DNA from: Acidovorax sp. A1169
GTDB lineage: Bacteria; Pseudomonadota; Gammaproteobacteria; Burkholderiales; Burkholderiaceae_C
Reading direction: 5' to 3'
DNA length: 64,000 bases
Assembly: GCF_030704685.1 (NCBI RefSeq)
Contig: NZ_JAUZDX010000009.1
Coordinates: forward strand, 1 to 64,000
Shown here: positions 24,537-32,667 of the stretch, piece by piece
Numbering within the stretch: the stretch's first letter is position 1
Layout of the letters: every line of letters begins with the position of its first letter
The notes under the pieces: model-generated
Seen by the model: only the letters and a program-made list of their open reading frames with translations
The model's database searches: none
What the model was told of the DNA's origin: nothing
Position numbers and translations under genes: made by a program

Positions 24537-26117
24537 ATGTCCACATCCACCTCGCTCTGGAGCCCCCTGCGCCAACCTGCATTCAGGGGCTTGTGGCTGT
24601 GCGGCGGGGTGTTCTTCATCGGCAGCGGCATGCAGACCATGGCGGCCGCCTGGCTGATGGTGGAACTCACGGGCTCCTCCTTCCTGGCCGCACTGGTGCA
24701 GACCGCCGTGTTCATGCCCATGTTCCTGCTGGCGCTGCCGGCAGGCGTGCTGGCCGACACCACGGACCGTCGCCGGCTGATCTCCGGCGCGCTGCTGGCG
24801 CAGATCGGTGCCTGTAGCCTGCTGGCCCTGCTGGTGCTTATGGGCTGGGGCGGGCCGGCGTCGGTGCTGTTCCTGGTGTTCGTGTGCGGCTGCTGCACGG
24901 CCGTGCTCACGCCGGCCTGGAACTCCTCGGTCATCGACCCGGTGCCGCGCGAGGAATGGCCGCAGGCCATCACCGCCGTGAGCATTGCCTACAACGCAGC
25001 GCGCGCCGTGGGCCCCACGCTGGCGGGGCTGGTGTTCGCGCAACTGGGGGCAGGCTGGGTGTTCGCCGTGGCGGCGTGCACCACCGTGGTGATGTGGGAA
25101 TCCATCCGCCGCTGGCCCCCGCGCCCGCATGCCCCGACGCGGCTGCCGGCCGAGCGCCTGTGGGGCGGCACCCTGAGCGGCCTGCGCTTTGCCTGGCATT
25201 CGCGCATGATCCTGGCGCAGCTGGTGCGCGTGATGGCGTACAGCGCGGCGGGCTCGGCCCTCTGGGCCCTGCTGCCCGTGATCGCCCAGCGCCAGCTGGG
25301 CACGGGCGCCCAGGGCTTCGGGCTGCTCATGGGCTGCCTGGGCACCGGCGCCGTGGCCGTGGGCCTGGTCATCGGCAAGCTGCGCGCCCGCTTCAGCCTG
25401 GATGCCATCGTCAACGTGGCCTGCCTGGTGTTCGCCGGGGCCATGCTGGTGGCGGCGTTCTCACATACCGCCTGGGTGGTGTACCTGGCCATGGTGCTGG
25501 GGGGCGCGGCCTGGATGTCGGCCATGTCCACCTTCAACACCGCCACCCAGGCCAGCGCACCGCCCTGGGTGCGCTCGCGTGCGGTGGCCATGCACATGGT
25601 GGCGGCGCTGGGCGCCTTCGCCATGGGCTCGGCCTTCTGGGGTGCGGCGTCGGACATCGTCGGCCTCGCGCCCACCCTCTGCGTCGCCGCCGCCATCATG
25701 GGCGCCGGCCTGCTGCTGGCGCGCCCCATGCCGCTGCGCATGGGCGCCCTGCACGAGGTGACGCAGGCCACCCCCTGGGACGAACTCTTCATCGAGGCCG
25801 AGCCCCTGCCCGAAGCCGGCCCGGTGGCTGTGGAAGTGGGCTACCGCATCGCGCCGGGCAACGACGCCGACTTCCTGGACACCATCAGCCGCATGAAGGC
25901 GCCACGCCGGCGCGACGGCGCCACCTTCTGGCGCGTCTACAAGGATCTGGGCGAGCCCTCGCGCTATGTGGAGCGCTTCATCGTCGAGTCCTGGGCCGAC
26001 TACCTGCACCAGCGCGCCCGCGCCACCATGGCCGACCAGGCGCTGGAGACCGAGGTGCGCGCCTACCTGGCGCCCGGCGAGGTGGCACGCATGTCCCATT
26101 ACATCGCTGAACGGTAG
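24537..26117 (+). CDS. MFS transporter (MFS_3/EntS-like) with C-terminal monooxygenase-like domain
   Basis: 526 residues. Residues 1 to about 410 form a 12-helix major facilitator ([18 protein letters not shown] at the start, [15 protein letters not shown] between helices 2 and 3, VMWESIRRW at mid-protein). The last 100 residues are soluble ([46 protein letters not shown]) and resemble an antibiotic-biosynthesis-monooxygenase-like fold, as seen in the MFS_3 (PF05977) family. The family is often annotated as an enterobactin exporter, but the substrate is unknown. Confidence 0.85.
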   Translation: MSTSTSLWSPLRQPAFRGLWLCGGVFFIGSGMQTMAAAWLMVELTGSSFLAALVQTAVFMPMFLLALPAGVLADTTDRRRLISGALLAQIGACSLLALLVLMGWGGPASVLFLVFVCGCCTAVLTPAWNSSVIDPVPREEWPQAITAVSIAYNAARAVGPTLAGLVFAQLGAGWVFAVAACTTVVMWESIRRWPPRPHAPTRLPAERLWGGTLSGLRFAWHSRMILAQLVRVMAYSAAGSALWALLPVIAQRQLGTGAQGFGLLMGCLGTGAVAVGLVIGKLRARFSLDAIVNVACLVFAGAMLVAAFSHTAWVVYLAMVLGGAAWMSAMSTFNTATQASAPPWVRSRAVAMHMVAALGAFAMGSAFWGAASDIVGLAPTLCVAAAIMGAGLLLARPMPLRMGALHEVTQATPWDELFIEAEPLPEAGPVAVEVGYRIAPGNDADFLDTISRMKAPRRRDGATFWRVYKDLGEPSRYVERFIVESWADYLHQRARATMADQALETEVRAYLAPGEVARMSHYIAER

Positions 26118-26134
26118 CCCTCCACGCGCCCTGC

Positions 26135-26140
26135 GACAAT
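26135..26140 (+). promoter_or_regulatory. Candidate -10 element of hemE
   Basis: GACAAT ends seven bases before the hemE ATG at 26147, so transcription would begin at or next to the start codon and the mRNA would be nearly leaderless. No clear Shine-Dalgarno is present. The same CGACAAT form precedes other starts in this window. Confidence 0.4.
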
Positions 26141-26146
26141 CGGGGC

Positions 26147-27262
26147 ATGAGCTTCGCCCCCCTTTCCAACGACACCTTCCTGCGCGCCTGCCGCCGCCAG
26201 GCTACCGACTACACCCCCCTGTGGCTGATGCGCCAGGCGGGCCGCTACCTGCCCGAGTACAAGGCCACCCGCGCCAAGGCCGGCAGCTTCATGGGCCTGG
26301 CCACCAATGTGGACTACGCGACCGAGGTGACGCTGCAGCCTTTGGCCCGCTTCACGCTCGACGCGGCCATCCTGTTCAGCGACATCCTCACCGTGCCCGA
26401 CGCCATGGGCCTGGGCCTGTCGTTCGCCGAAGGCGAGGGCCCGCGCTTTGCCAAGGTGGTACGCGATGAGGCCGCCGTGGACGCACTGGCCGTACCTGAC
26501 ATGGACAAGCTGCGCTACGTGTTCGACGCCGTCACCAGCATCCGCAAGGCACTGAACGGCCGCGTGCCGCTGATCGGTTTTTCGGGCAGCCCCTGGACGC
26601 TGGCCTGCTACATGGTCGAAGGCAAGGGCAGCGACGACTACCGCATGGTGAAAAGCCTGATGTATTCGCGCCCCGACCTGATGCACCGCATCCTCGCCAC
26701 CAATGCCGATGCCGTGGCCGCCTATCTGAACGCGCAGATCGATGCAGGCGCCCAGGCGGTGATGATTTTCGACAGCTGGGGTGGTGTGCTGGCCGACGGC
26801 GCCTTCCAGGAGTTCAGCCTGGCCTACACGACGCGGGTGCTGGCACAGCTCAAGCGCACCGGCGTGGACGGTACCGACGTGCCCCGCCTGGTCTTCACCA
26901 AGGGCGGCGCCCTGTGGCTGGAAGACATGAAGCCGCTGGACTGCGAGGTGCTGGGCCTGGACTGGACGGCGAACCTGGCGCGCGCGCGTGCCCTGGTGGG
27001 CGGCGCCGTGGGCGGCCCGGGCAAGGCCCTGCAGGGCAATATCGACCCCAATGTGCTGTTTGCCCCACCCGAGCAGATCGCCGCGCAGGCGCGCCGGGTG
27101 CTCGACAGCTTCGGCACGCCGCACACCGACCGCAGCAGCACCGGGCCCACGCACATCTTCAACCTCGGGCACGGCATCAGCCAGTTCACCCCGCCCGAGC
27201 ATGTGGCGGCGCTGGTCGAGACCGTGCACCAGTATTCCCGCAGCCAGCGCGCCGGAGGCTGA
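26147..27262 (+). CDS. hemE: Uroporphyrinogen decarboxylase HemE
   Basis: 371 residues, matching the family. [19 protein letters not shown] near the N-terminus and later [16 protein letters not shown] are the two HemE signatures, with [12 protein letters not shown] and FNLGHGI near the end. It decarboxylates the four acetate side chains of uroporphyrinogen III to give coproporphyrinogen III in haem synthesis. It ends at the first base of the DnaA-box repeat region and has its own rho-independent terminator inside it. hemE marks the replication origin in Caulobacter and relatives, which adds interest to the flanking repeats. Confidence 0.96.
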   Translation: MSFAPLSNDTFLRACRRQATDYTPLWLMRQAGRYLPEYKATRAKAGSFMGLATNVDYATEVTLQPLARFTLDAAILFSDILTVPDAMGLGLSFAEGEGPRFAKVVRDEAAVDALAVPDMDKLRYVFDAVTSIRKALNGRVPLIGFSGSPWTLACYMVEGKGSDDYRMVKSLMYSRPDLMHRILATNADAVAAYLNAQIDAGAQAVMIFDSWGGVLADGAFQEFSLAYTTRVLAQLKRTGVDGTDVPRLVFTKGGALWLEDMKPLDCEVLGLDWTANLARARALVGGAVGGPGKALQGNIDPNVLFAPPEQIAAQARRVLDSFGTPHTDRSSTGPTHIFNLGHGISQFTPPEHVAALVETVHQYSRSQRAGG

Positions 27263-27333
27263 AAAGCCGCCCTCCAGCGCCGGGAATAGCCTGGGTTGTG
27301 CACACCAGCGGTGCATCTGCGAAAAAATCAATC

Positions 27334-27362
27334 GGGCCGTCTGCGTGACGGCCCTTTTTTTT
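27334..27362 (+). terminator. Rho-independent terminator of hemE
   Basis: GGGCCGTC (27334-27341) pairs with GACGGCCC (27347-27354) across a TGCGT loop, followed by eight T. It lies 72 bases after the hemE stop, inside repeat unit A. The matching position in unit B has no such stem. Confidence 0.9.
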
Positions 27363-27371
27363 CGCACTGAT

Positions 27372-27537
27372 GCAAGTGCTTGATTTGTATAGGCATTCAC
27401 CGGATGCACTTTTGCTGGGCAATCTACCGGAAGCACGGTTTTTCAATGGTCGGCAGGCCAAACACCGGGGATATCAACAAAGTTATCCACAGAATTTCTG
27501 GATTTCTTATGAAAACCCCGTGAAATCAAGCACTTGC
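27372..27537. repeat. 15-bp inverted repeat around the first DnaA box, unit A
   Basis: GCAAGTGCTTGATTT at 27372-27386 is repeated as its exact reverse complement AAATCAAGCACTTGC at 27523-27537, enclosing 136 bases that contain a TTATCCACA box. The arms are perfect in both units. Confidence 0.85.
27483..27491 (+). promoter_or_regulatory. DnaA box TTATCCACA (unit A, first)
   Basis: Perfect consensus box at the end of the 18-bp motif TCAACAAAGTTATCCACA. It lies between the two arms of the unit's 15-bp inverted repeat. Confidence 0.8.
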
Positions 27538-27629
27538 AGCCGAAATGACAGAAAACGCTGCATGTCGCCCTGCAGCGCCAGCATAAAAACCGGGGCCAAC
27601 CTCCCCTTGACGAACCGGGCCCAATGCAC

Positions 27630-27638
27630 TTATGCACA
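27630..27638 (+). promoter_or_regulatory. DnaA box variant TTATGCACA (unit A)
   Basis: Fits TTATNCACA. It sits in a block of about 37 bases that is nearly identical in unit B (ACTTATGCACACAAAACG, then GATGCGGCGCAGCAAAAA). Confidence 0.7.
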
Positions 27639-27817
27639 CAAAACGTGATGCGGCGCAGCAAAAACCGCAGGCATTGCCCTAGCACAAGAAAGCGCTGCAG
27701 AAATCCTCAGATGATTGATTCATATGGATTTTTTGACCCTGCCACTTTGACAGGCATTCTGTTGGAGCCCAGCATCCATGCGGTTTGCGGAGCCATGGAG
27801 ACAGGATGTCAACAAAG

Positions 27818-27826
27818 TTATCCACA
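27818..27826 (+). promoter_or_regulatory. DnaA box TTATCCACA (unit A, second)
   Basis: Perfect consensus box in TCAACAAAGTTATCCACA, 82 bases downstream of the AT-rich block of unit A. Confidence 0.8.
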
Positions 27827-28077
27827 AAATCCCGGGATGACTTGCCAGAGCGCGTCGGAACCGCCGGCCGGGTGATCCGCCCCGCCCTGCGCCTTCACTG
27901 TGGGGTGCGCCGGCCGAAAATGCCGCTGGCCTCCGCATGCTTACTGATTTGGGTAGAAAAGGCTGTCAGAAAAGCCATTCCAGGACCAGGAATAGCCAGG
28001 GTTGTGCACACCGACAGCCCATCCTTGAAAAATTCTATCGCGCGGTTTCCACGGCAGCACTTTATTTTCGCCGTGTC

Positions 28078-28243
28078 GCAAGTGCTTGATTTGTATAGGC
28101 ATCCACCGGTTGCACTTTTGGCAGGCAACCTAGCAAAAGCACGGTTTTTCAAGGGCTGGCGGTCTGCATGCAGGAGATATCAACAAAGTTATCCACAGAT
28201 TTCCTGAACTTCTCGGGAAACCCTTGATAAATCAAGCACTTGC
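28078..28243. repeat. 15-bp inverted repeat around the first DnaA box, unit B
   Basis: The same arms as in unit A occur at 28078-28092 and 28229-28243, identical in sequence and spacing, although much of the enclosed DNA differs. Each arm also contains its own small palindrome, CAAGTGCTTG-like. Confidence 0.85.
28189..28197 (+). promoter_or_regulatory. DnaA box TTATCCACA (unit B, first)
   Basis: Perfect consensus box in TCAACAAAGTTATCCACA, exactly 706 bp after its unit A counterpart and again between the inverted-repeat arms. Confidence 0.8.
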
Positions 28244-28335
28244 GTGCGACATCGCAGAAATCAGTGGACATCCACCTTGCTGGCTAGCACAGAAAGTACC
28301 CTAAATGCCCTCTTGACGAACCGAGCCAACTGCAC

Positions 28336-28344
28336 TTATGCACA
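28336..28344 (+). promoter_or_regulatory. DnaA box variant TTATGCACA (unit B)
   Basis: Counterpart of 27630-27638 at an offset of 706 bp, in the most strongly conserved block of the duplication. Confidence 0.7.
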
Positions 28345-28523
28345 CAAAACGTGATGCGGCGCAGCAAAAATTGGGTCTATGCCGCTAACACAAAAAATCG
28401 CCCAGAAAATCTTCAGATGATTGATTCATATGGATTTTTTGACGCTGCCGGATTAACAGGCAATCTGTTCAGGCCCAGTATCCATGCGGCCTGGGCCGTG
28501 GTGAAGACAGGATGTCAACAAAG

Positions 28524-28532
28524 TTATCCACA
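28524..28532 (+). promoter_or_regulatory. DnaA box TTATCCACA (unit B, second)
   Basis: Perfect consensus box in TCAACAAAGTTATCCACA, the last of the four and about 180 bp before the priA start. Confidence 0.8.
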
Positions 28533-28713
28533 GAATTGTGGGATGACTGGAAAAACGCAGCGCGATCATGCACTTGGCGCCCACATCGCCACAGAACATG
28601 AACTAGCGCACGCAAGCTGCGCAGGCCGCCCGTGCGCCCGGCGAGCTGGAGGATTCGCGTACGATTCCCGGTTGCCTTGCCGCTCCTGCGCGGTCGCCGC
28701 GCCCCCTGATCCC

Positions 28714-30843
28714 TTGACCTTGCCCCCCACCACCATCGTCCATGTGGCCCTGCACGCGCCCTCGCACAGCGGCGTGGGGGAGCTGCTGAGCTACGCCAGC
28801 CCCGAGGCCCTGCCGCCGGGCACGCTGGTGCGGGTGCCGTTTGGCACGCGCGAGGTGCTGGGCGTGGTCTGGGACAGCGACGAAGCCACGGGCGAGTTGC
28901 CCGAGGGCGCCACCATGCGCGCCATTGCCGGGGTGCTGGCCGGCGTGGCGCCGCTCGATGCGCCCTGGCGCCGCCTGGTGGGGTTTGCGGCACGCTACTA
29001 CCAGCGCTCGCTGGGCGAGGTGGCCCTGGCGGCCCTGCCGCCACAGCTGCGCGACCTGGGACCGGAGCAACTGGCCCGGCGCCTGCGCCGCCCGGCCGCG
29101 CCCGTTGGTGACACCAGCCAGGACCTGCCCACCGTGGCCCTGACGCCCGAGCAGGAAAGCGCGCGCGCGCATATCGCCGCCAAAAAAGGCCCGTTCGTGC
29201 TGTTCGGCAGCACCGGCAGCGGCAAGACCGAGGTCTACCTGCGCTGCGTGCAGGAGGTGCTGGACGCCGACCCTAGCGCCCAGGCCCTGGTGATGGTGCC
29301 CGAGATCAACCTCACCCCCCAGCTCGAAGAGCGCTTCACCGCCCGCTTCGCGCCCCGTTTCGGCGCCCAGGCCGTGGTCTCGCTGCACAGCGGCATGACC
29401 AATCCGCAGCGCCTCAAGAGCTGGCTGGCCGCCCACAGCGGCACCGCGCGCATCGTGCTGGGCACACGCATGGCGGTGTTCGCCAGCCTGCCCGGGCTGC
29501 GCCTGATCATCGTGGACGAGGAGCATGACCCCAGCTACAAGCAGCAGGAAGGTGCCCGCTACTCCGCACGCGACCTGGCCGTGTGGCGCGGGCGCGAGCA
29601 GGGAGCCAAGGTGCTGCTGGGTTCGGCCACGCCCTCACTGGAAAGCTGGTACGCCAGCCGCCCGCCCACCGCGGAAGACCCGGAGGGCGGCCGCTACCTG
29701 CGCCTGCACATGCCCAGCCGCATCGGCGCGGGGCAACTGCCGCGCGTGCGCCGGGTGGACATGAACCAGCAGCCCCGGCGCGCGGTGTTCACCGCCCCCT
29801 TGCTGGCCGCCATCACCGAGCGGGTGCAGCGCGGTGAGCAGAGCATGATTTTGCTCAACCGCCGCGGCTACGCACCCGTGCTGCACTGCGCCGACTGCGG
29901 CTGGAAGAGCGACTGCCCCCACTGCAGCGCGCACCAGGTGTTCCACAAGACCGACCGCACCCTGCGCTGCCACCACTGCGGCTACACGGTGCGCGTGCCG
30001 CGCCACTGCCCCACCTGCGGCAGCCCCGACATCCTGTCCATGGGCCGGGGCACCGAGCAGTTGGAGGAGCAACTGGGCGGCCTGCTGTCCGAGGTGCTGC
30101 GCCCCGACGGTTCGCCTGCGCGCATCGCCCGCATCGACGCCGACACCACCAAGGCCAAGGGCGCACTAGAGAGCCAGCTGGCGCAGGTGCACTCGGGCGA
30201 AGTCGATGTGCTGGTGGGCACGCAGATGATCGCCAAGGGCCACGACTTTCGCCGCATCACCCTGGTGGCGGCGGTGCAGCCCGACGGCGCGCTGTTCTCC
30301 AGCGACTTCCGTGCGGCCGAGCGCCTTTTTGCCCTGCTGATGCAGGCGGGCGGGCGCGCCGGGCGCGACGCAGCCTACATGGCCGCCCAGGGCGGCGCCG
30401 CCTGCGAGATGTGGGTACAGAGCTTTCACCCCCAGCACGCCGTGTTCGAGGCGCTGCGCACGCACGACTACCCTGCCTTCGCCGCCCAGCAGCTCCAGGA
30501 GCGCCAGGAGGCGGGCATGCCGCCCTTCGCTTACCAGGCCCTGGTGCGCGCCGACGCCCGCACCCAGGAGGTGGCCCAGGGCTTCCTGACCGCCGCCAGC
30601 GCCGCCGCCCGGGAGCATGGCCTGCCGGGGCTGAACCATGTCACCCTGTACCCGCCGGTGCCGCTGACCATCCAGCGCATCGCCAACGTGGAGCGCGCCC
30701 AGATGCTGCTGGAAAGCCCGAGTCGGGCCGCCCTGCAGCGTTTTCTGGCTACTTGGCAGCCGGTGATGCAGGCCACGCGCAGCGATCCGGCCCACAAGGG
30801 GCTGATCCGCTGGCTGGTGGATGTGGACCCTCTGGCTATTTGA
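28714..30843 (+). CDS. priA: Primosomal replication-restart helicase PriA
   Basis: 709 residues if translated from TTG 28714; no in-frame ATG fits the family start, and GTG 28744 is another option, so the 5' end is uncertain. The frame is open further upstream but runs through the DnaA-box repeat. Helicase motif I is FGSTGSGKTEVYLR, motif II DEEHD, and GTQMIAKGHDFRRITLV is motif V. The cysteine-rich zinc region shows CADCGWKSDCPHC, CHHCGYTVRVPRHCPTCG. PriA reloads the replisome at stalled forks. Its N-terminal DNA-binding part (HVALHAPSHSGVGELLSYA) fits. Length is close to E. coli PriA (732). Confidence 0.93.
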   Translation: MTLPPTTIVHVALHAPSHSGVGELLSYASPEALPPGTLVRVPFGTREVLGVVWDSDEATGELPEGATMRAIAGVLAGVAPLDAPWRRLVGFAARYYQRSLGEVALAALPPQLRDLGPEQLARRLRRPAAPVGDTSQDLPTVALTPEQESARAHIAAKKGPFVLFGSTGSGKTEVYLRCVQEVLDADPSAQALVMVPEINLTPQLEERFTARFAPRFGAQAVVSLHSGMTNPQRLKSWLAAHSGTARIVLGTRMAVFASLPGLRLIIVDEEHDPSYKQQEGARYSARDLAVWRGREQGAKVLLGSATPSLESWYASRPPTAEDPEGGRYLRLHMPSRIGAGQLPRVRRVDMNQQPRRAVFTAPLLAAITERVQRGEQSMILLNRRGYAPVLHCADCGWKSDCPHCSAHQVFHKTDRTLRCHHCGYTVRVPRHCPTCGSPDILSMGRGTEQLEEQLGGLLSEVLRPDGSPARIARIDADTTKAKGALESQLAQVHSGEVDVLVGTQMIAKGHDFRRITLVAAVQPDGALFSSDFRAAERLFALLMQAGGRAGRDAAYMAAQGGAACEMWVQSFHPQHAVFEALRTHDYPAFAAQQLQERQEAGMPPFAYQALVRADARTQEVAQGFLTAASAAAREHGLPGLNHVTLYPPVPLTIQRIANVERAQMLLESPSRAALQRFLATWQPVMQATRSDPAHKGLIRWLVDVDPLAI

Positions 30844-31068
30844 CCCCATTAACAGGAACTCGTCTTTGTTACGCGCCCCAGCACAAGCCCACCCATGCAG
30901 GGGGTGCCCCGGGAAAGGCGAACAAACTACAATGCCGGGTGGTGCCAGAACGCCCCCAGCCCGTGGCTGGACGGGTCGCGCAGCGCCCATGCCACATGCC
31001 TTGGGCCGCTGGCAAACCCCTTTTCACCCCAAGTTCCCCGTGCCGAACCGGCCATTCCCACAGCAACT

Positions 31069-32667
31069 ATGAGCAGTCTCCCCATCGGCACCGATGACGC
31101 CGGCAACCAGGAAGCAGAGCTTCTGGCCCAGTTCGCGCGCAACCTGAAGGTGCCGCTGCTCAACACCATGACGCATGCGCTGCAGGACGTGGCCCCCATC
31201 GAAGGGCTGTCGCCGGCCTTCCTGCGTTCCAACTCGCTGCTGCCGTTCTCGGTGTCGGACGAGGTGGTGCACATCGCCTCCAGCGTGCCGGTGCAGTTGG
31301 CGGCACTCGATGCCCTGAAGCAGTTCTTCAGCGTGCCCACGCGCCTGCACTTGGCCCCGCGCATGTGGATCCACTCCGGCCTGGACCAGATCTACCGGCC
31401 CGAAAACGCCAACCTGGCCGCCTTTGACGACGAGAACGCCTCGGGCTCCGACAACCAGGACGACGACCTCGAAACCCTGAAGGCCCTGGCCGAAGACGCC
31501 CCCGTGGTGCGCCTGGTGCAGTCGCTACTGCTGCGCGCGGTGGAAAGCCGGGCATCGGATTTGCACCTGGAAGTCTCGCAGCAGAAGTTCCGCGTGCGCT
31601 ACCGCATCGACGGCGTGCTGTTCGACGCCGAGTCGCCGCCCCGGCGCATGTACATGGCGTCCATCTCGCACCTGAAGCTGCGCGCCAAGATGAACATCGC
31701 CGAGCGCCGCCTGCCCCAGGACGGCCGCATGAAGATGGAAGTCGGCGGCCGCCAGATCGACATGCGCGTCTCCACCGTGCCCACGGTGTACGGCGAAAGC
31801 ATGGTCATCCGCCTCTTGGACCAGGGCCCCGGCATGATGGGCATGGACTCGCTCGGCCTGAACGCCGAGGCGCTGGCCATGCTGGAGGCCGCCATCGTGC
31901 AGCCGCACGGCATGATCCTCGTGACCGGCCCCACCGGCAGCGGCAAGACCAGCACGCTGTACGCCTCGCTGGGCAAGGTGAACCTGCCGGGCAACAAGAT
32001 CATCACCGTGGAAGACCCGGTCGAGTACCAGATCGACGGCATCAACCAGATCCAGGTGAAGTCGCAGATCGACCTGACGTTTGCGAGCGCGTTGCGCTCC
32101 ATCGTGCGGCAGGACCCGGACATCATCATGGTCGGCGAAATCCGCGACCGCGAAACGGCCGAGATCTCGATCCAGTCCGCCCTCACGGGCCATTTGGTGT
32201 TCTCGACCTTGCACACCAACGACTCGTTCGGCGCACCCCACCGGCTCATGGAGATGGGGGTGGAAAGCTACCTCATCGCCTCCTCGGTGGTGCTCATCGT
32301 GGCGCAGCGCCTGGTGCGCATGATCTGCCCGCACTGCCGGGAGGGCACCACGCCTACCTCGGCCGACCTCTTGTTCCTGGCCGAAGAAGGCGTGCAGGCG
32401 CACCAGGTGACCGAGCTGTTCCACGGCAAGGGCTGCCACCACTGCGGCCAGTCGGGCTACATCGGGCGCACGGGCATCTATGAAATGCTGCCCATGACCA
32501 CCGCGATCAAGGAAGCCATCATCCAGAAGCTGCCCGCCGAAGGTGTGCGCCGCAAGGCCATCGAGCAGGGTGTGCGCACCATGCGGGCAGACGGCATCAG
32601 CAAGGTGCTGGCCGGCGTGACCACGCTGGAAGAGCTGGCGCGCGTCACCCGCCAGGAGATGACGTGA
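31069..32667 (+). CDS. gspE: Type II secretion ATPase GspE
   Basis: 532 residues from ATG 31069. An N-terminal GspE/PilB domain is followed by the ATPase with Walker A GPTGSGKTS at 287-295, the Asp box (TVEDPVEY), Walker B region IIMVGEIRDRETAE and the His box GHLVFSTLHTNDS. A zinc tetracysteine is formed by Cys420/Cys423 and Cys456/Cys459. GspE powers pseudopilus assembly at the inner membrane. It is the first gene of a 10-gene operon and its stop overlaps the GTG start of gspF. Confidence 0.93.
   Translation: MSSLPIGTDDAGNQEAELLAQFARNLKVPLLNTMTHALQDVAPIEGLSPAFLRSNSLLPFSVSDEVVHIASSVPVQLAALDALKQFFSVPTRLHLAPRMWIHSGLDQIYRPENANLAAFDDENASGSDNQDDDLETLKALAEDAPVVRLVQSLLLRAVESRASDLHLEVSQQKFRVRYRIDGVLFDAESPPRRMYMASISHLKLRAKMNIAERRLPQDGRMKMEVGGRQIDMRVSTVPTVYGESMVIRLLDQGPGMMGMDSLGLNAEALAMLEAAIVQPHGMILVTGPTGSGKTSTLYASLGKVNLPGNKIITVEDPVEYQIDGINQIQVKSQIDLTFASALRSIVRQDPDIIMVGEIRDRETAEISIQSALTGHLVFSTLHTNDSFGAPHRLMEMGVESYLIASSVVLIVAQRLVRMICPHCREGTTPTSADLLFLAEEGVQAHQVTELFHGKGCHHCGQSGYIGRTGIYEMLPMTTAIKEAIIQKLPAEGVRRKAIEQGVRTMRADGISKVLAGVTTLEELARVTRQEMT

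Larger units (their letters stand above)
27263..27968 (+). repeat. DnaA-box repeat unit A (first 706-bp copy)
   Basis: This non-coding unit begins at the hemE stop. In order it holds TTGTGCACA (27296-27304), the hemE terminator, an arm of a 15-bp inverted repeat (27372-27386), the motif TCAACAAAGTTATCCACA (ending 27491), the second arm (27523-27537), TTATGCACA (27630-27638), an AT-rich block around 27709-27736 (GATTGATTCATATGGATTTT) and a second TCAACAAAGTTATCCACA (ending 27826). About 565 bp (27283-27842) matches unit B without net insertion or deletion. The last 120 bp are unlike unit B's flank. No gene is supported in it. Confidence 0.85.
27283..28548. other. Candidate replication origin or DnaA-titration locus between hemE and priA
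   Basis: The 1,450-bp gap between hemE and priA holds no supported gene. It contains four TTATCCACA boxes (perfect E. coli R1-type DnaA boxes) in the same orientation, two TTATGCACA boxes (fits the TTATNCACA consensus), two TTGTGCACA near-boxes and two AT-rich blocks, arranged as a tandem duplication. The intervals between TTATCCACA boxes are 335, 371 and 335 bp. DnaA boxes in this density, with an AT-rich element and flanking replication gene priA, are expected for an origin or a DnaA reservoir. dnaA, dnaN, gyrB, parAB and gidA are not in the window, so its status as oriC is not proven. Confidence 0.6.
27969..28674 (+). repeat. DnaA-box repeat unit B (second 706-bp copy)
   Basis: The same elements as unit A recur here, each offset by exactly 706 bp: TTGTGCACA at 28002-28010, inverted-repeat arms at 28078-28092 and 28229-28243, TTATCCACA at 28189-28197 and 28524-28532, TTATGCACA at 28336-28344, and the AT-rich block around 28415-28442. 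Sequence between the elements has diverged, and the terminator of unit A is not kept. Similarity fades after about 28548; the remaining part leads into the priA start. Confidence 0.85.

Noticed and set aside
27714..27842. Similar short frames in both repeat units (MIDSYGFFD ... GCQQSYPQN)
   Set aside because: The likeness follows from the conserved DNA motifs. Differences between units are not biased to third positions and no ribosome site or family supports a gene.
28351..28713. N-terminal extension of PriA through repeat unit B
   Set aside because: The frame is open, but the residues show no PriA similarity and the DNA consists of DnaA-box repeat elements. Non-ATG starts near 28714 fit the family better.
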